A DNA stretch of 32,842 nt from Fidelibacterota bacterium. Its GTDB lineage: Bacteria > Fidelibacterota > Marinisomatia > SCGC-AAA003-L08 > D37C17. The translations under genes were made by a program, and so were the position numbers. Position 1 is the stretch's first letter. Every line of letters starts with the position of its first letter. Shown here in pieces: positions 14,501 to 24,792 of this stretch. The stretch covers positions 1 through 32,842 of the forward strand of contig PBEF01000012.1 of assembly GCA_002717625.1 (NCBI GenBank), in the 5' to 3' direction. The notes under the pieces were generated by a model. The model worked only from the letters and a program-made list of their open reading frames with translations, did no database searches and was not told the origin of the DNA.

Positions 14501-15754
14501 CTATTTTAAGTTTAAGTATTTTAGTAATTTGTATCCATTCCTTTTTAGAATGTTTAATATATGAATAGTATCATTTGTATTTTTATGTATTCGTTTATTA
14601 TTAGGTCCATTTGCAACATACTTTATTAAACCAATTGTAGTTGCATATCTAGGATTATTAATGATATCATCAATTCCATTTATTGAATTTGGTTTTCCAA
14701 TTTTAACTTCTAATTCAAACACCTCTTGAGCTAAGTCATCTATATTTGTTAATCTAGATCCTCCCCCTGTTAGGACTACTCCAAAGTTTAACTTAACTTC
14801 ATTTTCTACTTTACGAATTTCACTTTTTGCAAGATGAAAAATTTCTTTCATCCTAGCTTCTATAATACTTGCTAATTTCTTTTGTGATAGTTCTATATCC
14901 GGTCTTTCATTGGTGCCTTTAATAATAATATTTTTATCATCTGAAGATAGGGCCTCTTTTGCAATTCCATGCTTGCATTTCAGTTGTTCAGCTTGATCTA
15001 AATTGACTGTTAATCCATAAGCAATATCATTAGTAATACTCATTCCTCCTAAAGGTATTGCAGCTGTATGTATTACTGAATTATTACTATATATTATTAT
15101 ATCGCTTGTACCTCCACCTATATCAATTAATGCAACTCCTAACTGTTTTTCATCATTATCTAGTACAGAAGATGCTGAGGCTAATGGCTCTAGAATAAAA
15201 CCGTTGAAATCTAATCCTATTCTATCTAAACATGTTTTAAGATCACTTTCAATATTGCGTGCTATTGTTACTAAGTGAACATTAGCTTCTAGCCTATGAC
15301 CCGATAATCCTTCTGGATTTTTTATATTTGAATTATCATCAATTTTAAATTCTCTAGATAATGTATGTAGTATTTTTCTTTGTGGCGATAAATTGATGGC
15401 TTCAGCATGTTCTAAAACTTTATTTATACTTTCTTTTGTTATTTTTTCTCCAGCAGGGTTCATGAATTCATTATTTGATATTGTTATTGTGCCTGAGCAG
15501 TTTATTCCTTTTACATGTTCTCCAGTTATTCCTATCCATGCAGATTCTATCTCTATTTCTGCTTGTTCTTCTGCTTTATTTAAAGCATTTTCAATTGCAT
15601 TAGCAGTTTTATCAATATCAACTACAACTCCTCTTCTAAGCCCATTTGATATGCTTTCTCCAAATCCGATTATATTTATTTCATCATTTTTTAATTCAGC
15701 AATAATCACTGCTATTTTTGTAGTTCCTATATCAATTCCTGTTATTAAATTCAT
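14501..15754 (-). CDS. ftsA: Cell division protein FtsA
   Basis: 417 residues. Actin-like ATPase that tethers FtsZ to the membrane and recruits later division proteins. Phosphate-binding motifs are GIDIGTTKIAVII at the start and ALIDIGGGTSDIIIY near 205; VVLTGGGSRLTNI near 330 is the adenosine motif. The 1C domain lies between (GIGESIS-type region and EHVKGINCSGT). The C-terminal stretch ILKRNGYKLLKYLNLK is the expected amphipathic membrane-targeting helix. It sits between ftsQ (4-base gap) and ftsZ, the normal order. Confidence 0.97.
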   Translation of the reverse strand: MNLITGIDIGTTKIAVIIAELKNDEINIIGFGESISNGLRRGVVVDIDKTANAIENALNKAEEQAEIEIESAWIGITGEHVKGINCSGTITISNNEFMNPAGEKITKESINKVLEHAEAINLSPQRKILHTLSREFKIDDNSNIKNPEGLSGHRLEANVHLVTIARNIESDLKTCLDRIGLDFNGFILEPLASASSVLDNDEKQLGVALIDIGGGTSDIIIYSNNSVIHTAAIPLGGMSITNDIAYGLTVNLDQAEQLKCKHGIAKEALSSDDKNIIIKGTNERPDIELSQKKLASIIEARMKEIFHLAKSEIRKVENEVKLNFGVVLTGGGSRLTNIDDLAQEVFELEVKIGKPNSINGIDDIINNPRYATTIGLIKYVANGPNNKRIHKNTNDTIHILNILKRNGYKLLKYLNLK

Positions 15755-15758
15755 ATTT

Positions 15759-16487
15759 TTAGATATTTTTTTCGCGTATTATTATTTGTTCAGGTATAGA
15801 AAGATCAATATATTTGTATACATTAATATCTATATTATTTTTTACTATTACTTGTTTATTAAAACTTAAAAATTTATTTAAATTGTGTTTATAATGATCG
15901 TTTTTTAAGATAATTTTTGTATTGTTATCCAAGATTAAAATTATATTTTCATCTAAATATTGCACTTCATTTAGTTTCTCATATACTATATTTGAATGAT
16001 TTAATATTTCAATTAATAGATATCTGATATTATTTAAATTTATTTTTTCATTAGATAGATTTGTAATGATAGGAGTATTTATATAGTGATTAATAGCTTT
16101 ATAATTAGCTTCAATTATTTTTTTTGATTGATCCATGAAATAAAATTTTTGATTTCTTTCAAATAATGCTAAAGGAGTGATTTCTTCTATCTCTACAGTA
16201 AGGCTAGATGGAAATTTTGTATATGATTTTACATGGCTGATAAATTCATCCTTTTGAAGTTCTGAGTTTAAATTTTTCAACTTAATATTTAATATATTGC
16301 TGTTGTTTGTATTGTTTTGAATTAGTCTCAAAAGGTTTTCATTAGTTATATATTGATTACCAGATATTTGTATTGTATCAATATTAAAAGCTTTTATACT
16401 TAATAAATATTTGGATATACCTATGTTAATCAGTAATATTATTAGAATATAAAAAAAAGTATTTATTTTTGTTTTATTTTTTTTCAT
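15759..16487 (-). CDS. ftsQ: Cell division protein FtsQ (POTRA domain)
   Basis: 242 residues. A basic N terminus and one membrane segment (FFYILIILLINIGISKYLL, about 11-29) lead to a POTRA domain (FNIDTIQISGNQYITNENLL, then KSYTKFPSSLTVEIEEITPL), followed by the FtsQ beta domain (ALFERNQKFYFMDQSKKIIE). FtsQ links with FtsL and FtsB in the divisome outside the cytoplasm. Sequence alone would be weak, as FtsQ diverges fast, but position between murB and ftsA and the POTRA pattern make it secure. Overlaps murB by 4 bases. Confidence 0.9.
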   Translation of the reverse strand: MKKNKTKINTFFYILIILLINIGISKYLLSIKAFNIDTIQISGNQYITNENLLRLIQNNTNNSNILNIKLKNLNSELQKDEFISHVKSYTKFPSSLTVEIEEITPLALFERNQKFYFMDQSKKIIEANYKAINHYINTPIITNLSNEKINLNNIRYLLIEILNHSNIVYEKLNEVQYLDENIILILDNNTKIILKNDHYKHNLNKFLSFNKQVIVKNNIDINVYKYIDLSIPEQIIIREKNI

Positions 16488-17398
16488 GCTACACCTAAAA
16501 TTTTAATTTCTAATTCTAATTTTATATTAAATTTTAATTTAATTTCTTTTTTTACGAGTTCTATTAAGCTGATAACATCATTTGAAGAAGCATTGTCTAT
16601 GTTGATAATAAAATTAGCATGTTTTTCAGATATTTGAGCTCCACCTATTCTTTTTCCCTTTAAACCAGCTTTGTCAATCAGATATCCCGCAGCTAAATCT
16701 TGACTAGGATTTTTAAAAATACTCCCAGCAGATCTATATTTAAGAGGCTGATTTTTTTTTCTTAATTTTGATGCATCCATTTTTTTATTTTTTATTGTAT
16801 TTTTATTTCCTTTATTGCATTTAAATACAGCGCTAACTAAGAGCTCATTTTTTGGAAATGAAGATGATCTATATGCAAAATCAATATCATTATTTTTGTA
16901 AGTTTTAATTTTTCCTTCCATATTGATAGTGCTAACAGATATTAAATAGTTTGATATTTCCGCTCCAAATGCTCCGGCATTCATGATTAGTGCACCACCT
17001 ACCGTTCCTGGAACTCCACCAAGACTTTCAAATCCTGTAATATTATGTTGGTTTATTTTTTTTACAAGTGTGCCAAGCATAGCTCCACAATCAACAAAGA
17101 CTTTATCATTATCAAAAATAATTTTTTTTGATGATTTTTTAAGAGATATAATAATTCCTCTTAATCCATTATCATCTACTAAGATATTTGAGCCTGAGCC
17201 AAAAAAATAGTAATTAATATTTTTATTCTTGATTATATCTATTGTAGCTTTAATTTCTAATAAGTCTTTTGGTAAGATAAATAAATCAGCTCTTCCGCCT
17301 ACCCCAAATGTTGTATGCTTTTTCATAGATTCATTTTCTAAATATTTTATTTGATGAAAAATCAGTTCTTGTTTTATATCGGTATACTCTTTATTCAT
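16484..17398 (-). CDS. murB: UDP-N-acetylenolpyruvoylglucosamine reductase
   Basis: 304 residues. FAD enzyme reducing UDP-GlcNAc-enolpyruvate to UDP-MurNAc with NADPH. It carries MKKHTTFGVGGRADLFILP near 25, FFGSGSNILVDDNGL (FAD site) near 63, SLGGVPGTVGGALIMNAGAF near 122, YRSAGSIFKNP near 225 with the catalytic Ser, and KHANFIIN near 265. The short form without the extra loop matches the type II enzymes. The last-block Glu expected in catalysis is present in the tail (LELEIKILG). It overlaps murC by 8 bases and ftsQ by 4. No ddl gene lies between murB and ftsQ, unlike E. coli. Confidence 0.96.
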   Translation of the reverse strand: MNKEYTDIKQELIFHQIKYLENESMKKHTTFGVGGRADLFILPKDLLEIKATIDIIKNKNINYYFFGSGSNILVDDNGLRGIIISLKKSSKKIIFDNDKVFVDCGAMLGTLVKKINQHNITGFESLGGVPGTVGGALIMNAGAFGAEISNYLISVSTINMEGKIKTYKNNDIDFAYRSSSFPKNELLVSAVFKCNKGNKNTIKNKKMDASKLRKKNQPLKYRSAGSIFKNPSQDLAAGYLIDKAGLKGKRIGGAQISEKHANFIINIDNASSNDVISLIELVKKEIKLKFNIKLELEIKILGVA

Positions 17399-18785
17399 TT
17401 AATTTATTATAAGTAGGTTCTATTAATTTGTAGATATCACCTGCACCCATAAATATGATAATATCATTATCATTGATTGACTGTTTAACTAATTCTGGAA
17501 TTTGTTTTTTTCCCTTACAATCATATGTTCTTTTATGCCCTGCATTTTTTAATTCTTCTACTATTAGTCTACTTGAAATATTTTTAATAGGTTTTTCTCT
17601 TGCAGGATATATAGGCGCAATAATATTAGTATCTGCTTCCATTAATGATTTTGCAAAATCTTTATAAAATGATTGTGTCCTAGAAAATAAATGAGGTTGA
17701 AATATAGTTGTAATTTTTCTATTAGGCCATCCAGCTTTAGCTGCTTGTATTGTTGCAGATAGTTCTGTGTGATGATGGGCATAATCATCAATAATCATAA
17801 TATCTTTATTATTTATACTTTTATGTTTAATCTGGAATCGTCTTTTTACACCACAAAATTTATTTAGACCTTCAATAATATATTTAATAGGAATATCAAT
17901 TTCCATAGATATAGAAATTGCACAAAGAGCATTATATACATTATGTAATCCTGGGATTATTAATTTAATAGAGCATATTTTTTTTCCATTCTCTATAACA
18001 TCAAATGTAGTATTGGATTTATTGAATGTAATATTTTTAGCCATTAAATCAGCTTTATTATGAATTCCAAACGTCTTACAATTCCTGTTTATGTTTGGTA
18101 TTATATTTTTTAATTCTTTACTATCTGTTCCAATGCATACTGATCCATAAAAAGGTGTTGAATTTGCAAATTCTGTAAATGATTTTTTTAAATCATCTAA
18201 GTCTTTATATATATCTAAATGTTCTAACTCCATATTGTTTAATGCTATATATGTAGGGGCTAGAGATAAAAAACTTTTATCAAATTCATCTGCTTCTACA
18301 ACTATAACTTCTCCTGAACCTGAAATATTATTACTCTCATATTTATTTACAATTCCTCCAGCAATAATTGTTGGATCTAGTTTAGACTCATACAAAATAT
18401 TACCAACCATTGATGTTGTTGTCGTTTTACCGTGAGTTCCTGATATTGCTAAGCTTATTTGTTTGATTTTAATTATTTCACCTAATAATTCTGCTCTTTT
18501 AACTATTGGGATATTCTTCATTTTCCCTTCAATAATTTCAGGATTATTAGGCTTTACAGCTGACGAGTAGACAATTAAATCAGATTGTTTTACATTGTTT
18601 TGATCATGCTTCTTATAAATTTTTATTCCGATTGATTCTAAATGTTTTGTTCTCTCACTTGCATTGATATCTGAACCTGAAATTGAAAATTTATGATTGT
18701 ATAATAATTCAGCCATTCCACTCATCCCAATTCCACCAATACCTATAAAATGTATATGTTTAGTTTTTCCGAATATTTTATTCAT
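17391..18785 (-). CDS. murC: UDP-N-acetylmuramate--L-alanine ligase
   Basis: 464 residues. Adds L-Ala to UDP-MurNAc with ATP. The N-terminal Rossmann domain has HFIGIGGIGMSGMAELL; the central domain has ISGTHGKTTTTSMVG (P-loop) near 113, EADEFDKSFL and NMELEHLDIY; the C-terminal domain has RRFQIKH and IIDDYAHHHTELSATI near 345, then IFQPHLFSRTQ. All match the Mur ligase family and the HxE/DDYAHHP block, here with HHH in place of HHP. It sits between murG and murB with 8-base overlaps on both sides. Confidence 0.97.
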   Translation of the reverse strand: MNKIFGKTKHIHFIGIGGIGMSGMAELLYNHKFSISGSDINASERTKHLESIGIKIYKKHDQNNVKQSDLIVYSSAVKPNNPEIIEGKMKNIPIVKRAELLGEIIKIKQISLAISGTHGKTTTTSMVGNILYESKLDPTIIAGGIVNKYESNNISGSGEVIVVEADEFDKSFLSLAPTYIALNNMELEHLDIYKDLDDLKKSFTEFANSTPFYGSVCIGTDSKELKNIIPNINRNCKTFGIHNKADLMAKNITFNKSNTTFDVIENGKKICSIKLIIPGLHNVYNALCAISISMEIDIPIKYIIEGLNKFCGVKRRFQIKHKSINNKDIMIIDDYAHHHTELSATIQAAKAGWPNRKITTIFQPHLFSRTQSFYKDFAKSLMEADTNIIAPIYPAREKPIKNISSRLIVEELKNAGHKRTYDCKGKKQIPELVKQSINDNDIIIFMGAGDIYKLIEPTYNKLNE

Positions 18786-19893
18786 TTATTAAATTGTTAA
18801 TATGTTTTTCAATTATACTATTACAATTATCATATGATGCTTTTTTAGCATTATTTTCAAGTTTTTCAAGTTTTTTTCTGCTACTCATTAATTCTAAAAT
18901 AGTGTTTTCTAATTTATTTTTATTTAAATCTTTTTCTTCAATCATGATACAGGCTTTTTTTGATTGGATTTCTTTAGCATTTAGTTTTTGATGGTTGTCT
19001 GCTGCAAATTTAAAGGGAATGAGAATCATAGCTTTTTTCATATAGCATAATTCAGTTATTGCAAGAGCTCCTGCTCTTGATATCACTAAATCGCTTGCAG
19101 AATATATTCTAGATATATTATTTATAAATGGTTTGATAATGACATTTTTAGATTTCTTGAATTGTTCTGAAAAATCATTATAGTTTTTTAATCCACATTG
19201 TATGTAAAATTGAAAATTATTAGAAGTATAGAATTCAATATTATTCATTAAATGTTGATTAATTTTTTTTGAACCTTGACTTCCTCCAAGTATAAAAATT
19301 GTTTTTTTATTTTTTTGCAGTCCAAGCTTTTTTCGAGATTCATATTTATCAAGCATCTTTAATTTTTTTCTAATTGGATTTCCAGTTATAAAAATTTTCT
19401 TATCTTTTTTTACAGTTAGAGATCTTTCTGCATTTTGATATGCAAGAAATAGTAAATTTATTTTTTTATATAGTAGTTTTGTAACTAATCCAGGTACTGA
19501 ATTTTGGTCTTGAATTACAGTTGGAATATTTAAATGAACTCCTGCAAGCAACGGGAGTCCTGAACTGTACCCTCCAGTTCCAATAATGATTTTAGGTTTA
19601 TATTTTTTTATTAATTTTATAGATTCTATATACGATTTTAAAAATCTTATAGGCAAATATAAGTTTTTGATTATAGAATTGATTGAAAAATTTCTTTGTA
19701 TTCCTTTTATATCAAGTAATTCAGATTTTATATTGTTTTCCTTAAAATACTTTTTTTCAAAGCCATGTTTTGAGCCAATGAAAACAATATCAGTTTTATC
19801 ATTTTCAAGTTGTTCTCCAATAGCCAATGCAGGGAAGAGGTGTCCTCCTGTTCCTCCTCCAGCAATAAAGATAGTATTTTTTATATATTCCAT
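18778..19893 (-). CDS. murG: Lipid II synthase: UDP-GlcNAc transferase MurG
   Basis: 371 residues. GT-B family 28 enzyme that adds GlcNAc to lipid I on the inner membrane face. N-terminal signature FIAGGGTGGHLFPALAIGE (9-27), GTGGYSSGLPLL near 105, IQDQNSVPG near 130; C-terminal FILGGSQGSKKINQ near 200 and the donor-binding SDLVISRAGALAITELCYM near 275. The tail after ILIPFKFAADNHQKLNA is Lys-rich. Its start overlaps the ftsW stop by one base and its end overlaps murC by 8. Confidence 0.97.
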   Translation of the reverse strand: MEYIKNTIFIAGGGTGGHLFPALAIGEQLENDKTDIVFIGSKHGFEKKYFKENNIKSELLDIKGIQRNFSINSIIKNLYLPIRFLKSYIESIKLIKKYKPKIIIGTGGYSSGLPLLAGVHLNIPTVIQDQNSVPGLVTKLLYKKINLLFLAYQNAERSLTVKKDKKIFITGNPIRKKLKMLDKYESRKKLGLQKNKKTIFILGGSQGSKKINQHLMNNIEFYTSNNFQFYIQCGLKNYNDFSEQFKKSKNVIIKPFINNISRIYSASDLVISRAGALAITELCYMKKAMILIPFKFAADNHQKLNAKEIQSKKACIMIEEKDLNKNKLENTILELMSSRKKLEKLENNAKKASYDNCNSIIEKHINNLINE

Positions 19894-21005
19894 TATCTTA
19901 AATAATTATATTTATAAACATTACAGTATTTTGATATATTAAGTAATGCCCCAACTGATATTAGAGTGAAAAGTGTATGCGATCCACCATAGCTAATAAA
20001 TGGTATTGCTAAACCTGTAGGTGGTATTAAGCCTACTACATATGCAGCATTAATTAAAAAATAGTATAAAATATTAAAGCCTATTCCAATTGATAGTATA
20101 GAGCTAAATATATCAGGAGCCATTTTTGACGTCTTGACAGAAATAAAATAAAAAGATAAAAATAATATGAATAAAATAAAAATACCTATAAATCCTATTT
20201 CTTCACCAATTATTGGCAGTATAAAATCTGTATGACCCTCTGCTATAAACCCTTCTTTAATAATACTTTCACTGAATCCACTTCCCCAAAATCCCCCTTG
20301 TTGAAGAGCTTGCTTGGCTCTTTCTGTTTGGGATGAAGGATCAGCTCCAGCGCTATAAAACCAATTTAAAAATCTACTTCTCATATATGGATAAAACATA
20401 ATAGATAGTATAATGCTTGAAACACCTGTTAAAAACATATACAAAAAATACTTTATTTTTAATCCCCCAATTATTAACATGCTTATAAGTATGCAAGATA
20501 TTATAAATGAAGAGCTTAAATCAGGTTGGTATAAGATTAAAGATATAGTAATAATAACATAAATCAAATATTCTGATAAAATGATTTTAATATTATTGAT
20601 ATTTTTTTTATTAGATGATATAAATTTTGCTGTAAAAACAATTAAAGCAAAACGAGCAAAATCGGATGTAGTCAATATATTTTTTCCACCAATCACTAAG
20701 AACCTTCTTGTAGAACCAGCATTGAAAATATATGCAAATAATATTACAATCCATGATATGAAAAGTATTTGTTTTGAATATTGTTTTAACCAACTTAGTT
20801 TAAAATTATATACTCCAATCATAGCTATAATACCAATAGCAACTCTAGATAAATGCTTATATAGAAAATAATTGTAGTTATTCCATCCAAATTTATTGAT
20901 TGCAATTGTACTGCTTGCACTGTATTGCATCACTGCACCAAATAAAATTAATAGTAATGTTAGGTAGAGGAGGGGCATTTCATATATTTTAATATTCCTC
21001 TTCAT
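19893..21005 (-). CDS. ftsW: Peptidoglycan polymerase FtsW (SEDS family)
   Basis: 370 residues, about 10 membrane segments. SEDS glycosyltransferase that polymerises lipid II at the septum with its class B PBP partner. It shows YSASSTIA near 29, the QPDLSSSFI segment (Asp of the active-site region) near 166, RAKQALQQGGFWGSGF near 236, HTDFILPIIGEEIGFIG near 266 and IPPTGLAIPFISYGGSH near 335. RodA cannot be excluded on motifs alone, but the place between murD and murG is that of ftsW. Confidence 0.95.
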   Translation of the reverse strand: MKRNIKIYEMPLLYLTLLLILFGAVMQYSASSTIAINKFGWNNYNYFLYKHLSRVAIGIIAMIGVYNFKLSWLKQYSKQILFISWIVILFAYIFNAGSTRRFLVIGGKNILTTSDFARFALIVFTAKFISSNKKNINNIKIILSEYLIYVIITISLILYQPDLSSSFIISCILISMLIIGGLKIKYFLYMFLTGVSSIILSIMFYPYMRSRFLNWFYSAGADPSSQTERAKQALQQGGFWGSGFSESIIKEGFIAEGHTDFILPIIGEEIGFIGIFILFILFLSFYFISVKTSKMAPDIFSSILSIGIGFNILYYFLINAAYVVGLIPPTGLAIPFISYGGSHTLFTLISVGALLNISKYCNVYKYNYLR

Positions 21006-22336
21006 TTTTGTAAGTGGTTATTAACTATTTGTTTGAATGCATTACCTCGCTCTTCAAAATTATTGAATTGATCATAACTAGAGCATGCTGGTGATAAAAG
21101 TACTCTATTGTTATTTTTTGCTAATTTTATAGATGCTACTATAGCCTCATTAAATTTTTTTATATATTGACATTTATATGTATTCTTTAATTGCTTGTAA
21201 ATATTTTCACCTTCATTTCCATAGCATATGATATTTATTATATTATTAAGCTTAACTCCTAAGTGATCCTTGTAGTTAACAAGCCCTTTAGAATAACCCC
21301 CCAGTATAAGTATCGTATCTTGATTTGAGCTTTCAATTGCTTTTAATGCTGACTTTATATTAGTTGATTTTGAATCATTGATATATGTAATATTTTTTTC
21401 TTTCTTGATAACTTCCATCCTGTGCTCTAAAGGATTAAAATTAGTAATTGCTTTTTTAATAACATCGTTATCTATATTAAATAATTTTGCTATTTGTATA
21501 GCAGCTAATATATTTTCAATATTATGTTCTCCCTTTAATTTGGTTTGATTGCAATCAATAATAGTGTTTTTCGTATTGTTTTCTATTATATGGTTATTTT
21601 CAACATTGAAATTAAGCCCCTTTCCCTTTGAAGAAAATTGTATAAGATTTGTTTTTTCATATAGTTTAGAATAGTAATTTTTATCATTATAGTTATAAAC
21701 CAGATAGTCATTTTTATCTAGATTTTTTGATATATTAAATTTTGCATTATAATAATCTATTAAAGAGTCATACCTATCAAGATGATCTTCAGAAAGGTTT
21801 AGTATACATGCAACATTTGGTTTAAACGTAGTTATTCTTTCAAGTTGGAAGCTGCTAAGCTCTAAAATATGAATATTATTACTCTTATTTTTTGTATTCT
21901 CATCCAACACATTTAAACTAAAAGGTATGCCTATATTCCCTCCCATATAAGTGCTATCATACTCATCAAGAAATATATCATTTAGGATACTAACTGTAGT
22001 TGATTTTCCATTTGATCCAGTAACTCCAATAATTGGAGATTTTGTATACCATGAGGCAAACTCAATTTCACTAATAACTTCTATTTTTTGCTTATTAAAT
22101 TGATTGAAAAAGGGATTATCAGTTGGAACGCCAGGACTTACAATTGCAAAATCACAGTCATAACATTTTTTGCTATGCTTTCCTTCTTCATAAGATATGT
22201 TTTTTTTAAATTCATGACTTATTTTTTTTTGATCGCTAAGAAATACATTTGCTCCAAAATGGTAAGCTAATTGAGCTGCTCCAATACCGCTCATCCCTGC
22301 ACCTATAATTGTTATGTTTTTATTTTTTATATTCAT
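21002..22336 (-). CDS. murD: UDP-N-acetylmuramoyl-L-alanine--D-glutamate ligase
   Basis: 444 residues. Adds D-Glu to UDP-MurNAc-L-Ala. N-terminal ITIIGAGMSGIGAAQLA; P-loop GVTGSNGKSTTVSIL near 112; LSSFQLERI and NLSEDHLDRYDS near 160-190 in the central domain; INDSKSTNIKSALKAIES near 318 and LLSPACSSYDQFNNFEERG near 415 in the C-terminal domain. These are the full set expected for MurD. It begins immediately after the mraY stop and overlaps ftsW by 4 bases. Confidence 0.97.
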   Translation of the reverse strand: MNIKNKNITIIGAGMSGIGAAQLAYHFGANVFLSDQKKISHEFKKNISYEEGKHSKKCYDCDFAIVSPGVPTDNPFFNQFNKQKIEVISEIEFASWYTKSPIIGVTGSNGKSTTVSILNDIFLDEYDSTYMGGNIGIPFSLNVLDENTKNKSNNIHILELSSFQLERITTFKPNVACILNLSEDHLDRYDSLIDYYNAKFNISKNLDKNDYLVYNYNDKNYYSKLYEKTNLIQFSSKGKGLNFNVENNHIIENNTKNTIIDCNQTKLKGEHNIENILAAIQIAKLFNIDNDVIKKAITNFNPLEHRMEVIKKEKNITYINDSKSTNIKSALKAIESSNQDTILILGGYSKGLVNYKDHLGVKLNNIINIICYGNEGENIYKQLKNTYKCQYIKKFNEAIVASIKLAKNNNRVLLSPACSSYDQFNNFEERGNAFKQIVNNHLQK

Positions 22337-23470
22337 TTATTGAAGCTTAAAAGTTGTTAATGATAAAAGTGCAAGTAGTATTCCTATTATCCAGAATCTA
22401 ACTACAACATGATTTTCATTCCATCCAGATAATTCAAAATGGTGATGTAAAGGGGCCATCTTAAATAACCTTTTACCTTCTCCATATTTAATTTTTGTAT
22501 ATTTGAAATACATTATCTGGATAATTACAGATAATGACTCTATAACAAATACACCGCCTACAATTATTAGAAGAATTTCTTTCTTTAATAAAATAGCTAG
22601 AGTTCCTAGTGCTGCTCCTAATGATAAAGAGCCTGTATCACCCATGAAAATTTTTGCAGGATTTGCATTATACCATAAAAAACCTATACAACTACCAATA
22701 ACAGCTAAACAGAATATGAATAGCTCTCCGCTATATGGTATGAAAATAATATTTAAATAATCACTAAAGTCTAATCTTGAGCTTGCATATGCAATAATAG
22801 CAAATACTAAACATGCAATTGCTGTTAATCCTGTAGATAATCCATCTAAACCATCGGTAAGGTTAATCGCATTTGATGTAGCCATTACAACAATAATAAT
22901 AAATGGTATGTAAAAATAGTTTAGATCTATATATCCATTTGCAAGAAATGGTATAGAAGTTGATCCTTGAGATATAATTTCTTTAATTCCATCTGCATTA
23001 ATAATACTATATACTATCATATTATTATTAGAAGAATAGTTGAATATCATATATGAAATAAATAATCCTAGTATTAATTGACCTGCTATTTTATACCTTG
23101 CTATCAAGCCTTTTGAGTATTTCTTTTTTATTTTAAGATAATCATCAATAAATCCTATGATTCCCATCCATAATACAGATATAAGAATAATTTGTATAAA
23201 AGGATTTGTTAATTTTGCCCAGAGGAATGTGGGAAGGATAATTGCCATCAAGATAATTATCCCTCCCATAGTAGGTGTACCTTCTTTTTTATGATGAGAT
23301 TCAGGCCCATTATGTCGGATTGTTTCACCAAAATGGTAAACAATTAGTGTGCGGATGATTTTGGGCCCAATGAGGAAACAAATAAATAAAGCTGTAATAG
23401 CAGCTCCTGCTGCACGAAAAGATATATATTGTATAACATTGAAATGCTCTTGTAATAGATAGTAAAGCAT
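22337..23470 (-). CDS. mraY: Phospho-N-acetylmuramoyl-pentapeptide-transferase
   Basis: 377 residues, about 10 membrane helices. Makes lipid I from UDP-MurNAc-pentapeptide and undecaprenyl phosphate. It has HKKEGTPTMGGIIIL near 60, FIDDYLKI near 108 (Asp pair), SNAINLTDGLDGLSTG near 200, FMGDTGSLSLGAALG near 275 and PLHHHFELSGW near 340 (His cluster of the active site). It overlaps the murF end by one base and is directly followed by murD. Confidence 0.98.
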   Translation of the reverse strand: MLYYLLQEHFNVIQYISFRAAGAAITALFICFLIGPKIIRTLIVYHFGETIRHNGPESHHKKEGTPTMGGIIILMAIILPTFLWAKLTNPFIQIILISVLWMGIIGFIDDYLKIKKKYSKGLIARYKIAGQLILGLFISYMIFNYSSNNNMIVYSIINADGIKEIISQGSTSIPFLANGYIDLNYFYIPFIIIVVMATSNAINLTDGLDGLSTGLTAIACLVFAIIAYASSRLDFSDYLNIIFIPYSGELFIFCLAVIGSCIGFLWYNANPAKIFMGDTGSLSLGAALGTLAILLKKEILLIIVGGVFVIESLSVIIQIMYFKYTKIKYGEGKRLFKMAPLHHHFELSGWNENHVVVRFWIIGILLALLSLTTFKLQ

Positions 23471-24792
23471 TAGTTATAAACTCTTTCTAGTTCCATACTT
23501 CTTGATCCTTTTATATAAATAAGGTCATCTTGTTTTACGGTTTCATTAAAACATTTTTTTAAGTGTTTTATATCAGTGAAATGTTTTTTATAAATAAAAT
23601 TGTTATTGAGTTCTTTAAAAGTAAATTGAGTAGTATCTCCAAAGGTTAATACAATATCTATATCTAATGAATTGATAAGGGAACCTATTTTTATATGTTC
23701 ATCTATACTTGATTCACCAAGTTCTAACATATCTCCTATGATTAATATTTTTCGATTATTAGATTTCATAGAAGATAATCGTTCTATTCCAAATTTCATA
23801 GATGCTGGATTAGCATTGTATGCATCATCTATAATATTTAAACCATTGATATTTTTTATTTTTCCTCTTCCTCCAGGTACAGAAAATGTTTTGAGGGCAT
23901 TTATAAACTCATCATCTTTAACATTTAAATTTTTTGATATTGCATACACCGCTAATATTGCTTCTTTTAAATGAGATATATTATCAGGCACAATAAATTC
24001 AAAATTATTAATTTTAAGCTTATTTTTATTAATTATTATTCCATTGTATTGAGCTTTTGGTTCATTAAATCCAAAAGTCACTTTATTACTCTTTATTGGT
24101 AAATTTGAGATAATTTTATCGTTTAGATTCACAAATGCTATTCCATTTTTATCCAAACAAGAGAATATTGCAGATTTTGTTTTAGCTATATCTTGCAATG
24201 ATTTGAAATTTTCTATATGTGCATTTGATATATTAGTTATTAAAGATAAATCTGGTTTTACAATTTCACATAAATCTTTAATCTCTCCAGGTTGATTAGC
24301 TCCTAATTCTAAAACAGTATACTTATCATTTATTTTACAATTAAGAATAGATAATGGTAACCCTATAGTGCTATTATGGTTATCTTTAGATTTTCCACAT
24401 CTATATTTATCCTTTATAATATGGTACAATAATTCTTTAGTAGTGGTTTTCCCATTTGACCCTGTGATTGCAATGATTTTGCTGCCCATTTTTTGGAGCC
24501 ATGTTTGACTTAGGTTTGATAATGCCTGTTTATTAGAAGATGTAGATACTACACGATTATTATTAATAAAACGATTATTTTCACTTAAGCATATAGTGCC
24601 TTTTTTTTCTAATACAGAATCAATAAACTGATTTCCATCAAATAAAACACCCTTAAATGGAATGAATATGTCATTATTCTCAATTAATCTTGAATCAATT
24701 GAAACTCCATTTATTTTTTCTATTTTATTATTAGGATATATTTGATTAAAAATTTCCAAAAAATTTTCCTTATCTTCTATTTTAATTCTCAT
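23470..24792 (-). CDS. murF: UDP-N-acetylmuramoyl-tripeptide--D-alanyl-D-alanine ligase
   Basis: 440 residues. Adds D-Ala-D-Ala to the tripeptide precursor. N-terminal GVSIDSRLIENNDIFIPFKG near 30; P-loop AITGSNGKTTTKELLYH near 105; ELGANQPGEIKDL and ISNAHIENF in the central domain; IDDAYNANPASMKFGIERL near 310 and ILIGDMLELGE near 340 in the C-terminal domain. The DDAYNANP block separates it from MurE. It starts 11 bases inside murE. A ddl gene to supply D-Ala-D-Ala is not in the window. Confidence 0.97.
   Translation of the reverse strand: MRIKIEDKENFLEIFNQIYPNNKIEKINGVSIDSRLIENNDIFIPFKGVLFDGNQFIDSVLEKKGTICLSENNRFINNNRVVSTSSNKQALSNLSQTWLQKMGSKIIAITGSNGKTTTKELLYHIIKDKYRCGKSKDNHNSTIGLPLSILNCKINDKYTVLELGANQPGEIKDLCEIVKPDLSLITNISNAHIENFKSLQDIAKTKSAIFSCLDKNGIAFVNLNDKIISNLPIKSNKVTFGFNEPKAQYNGIIINKNKLKINNFEFIVPDNISHLKEAILAVYAISKNLNVKDDEFINALKTFSVPGGRGKIKNINGLNIIDDAYNANPASMKFGIERLSSMKSNNRKILIIGDMLELGESSIDEHIKIGSLINSLDIDIVLTFGDTTQFTFKELNNNFIYKKHFTDIKHLKKCFNETVKQDDLIYIKGSRSMELERVYN

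Noticed and set aside
13602-14564. Plus-strand frames opposite ftsZ
   Set aside because: They mirror the Gly/Ala-rich coding of ftsZ and have no ribosome sites or recognisable motifs.
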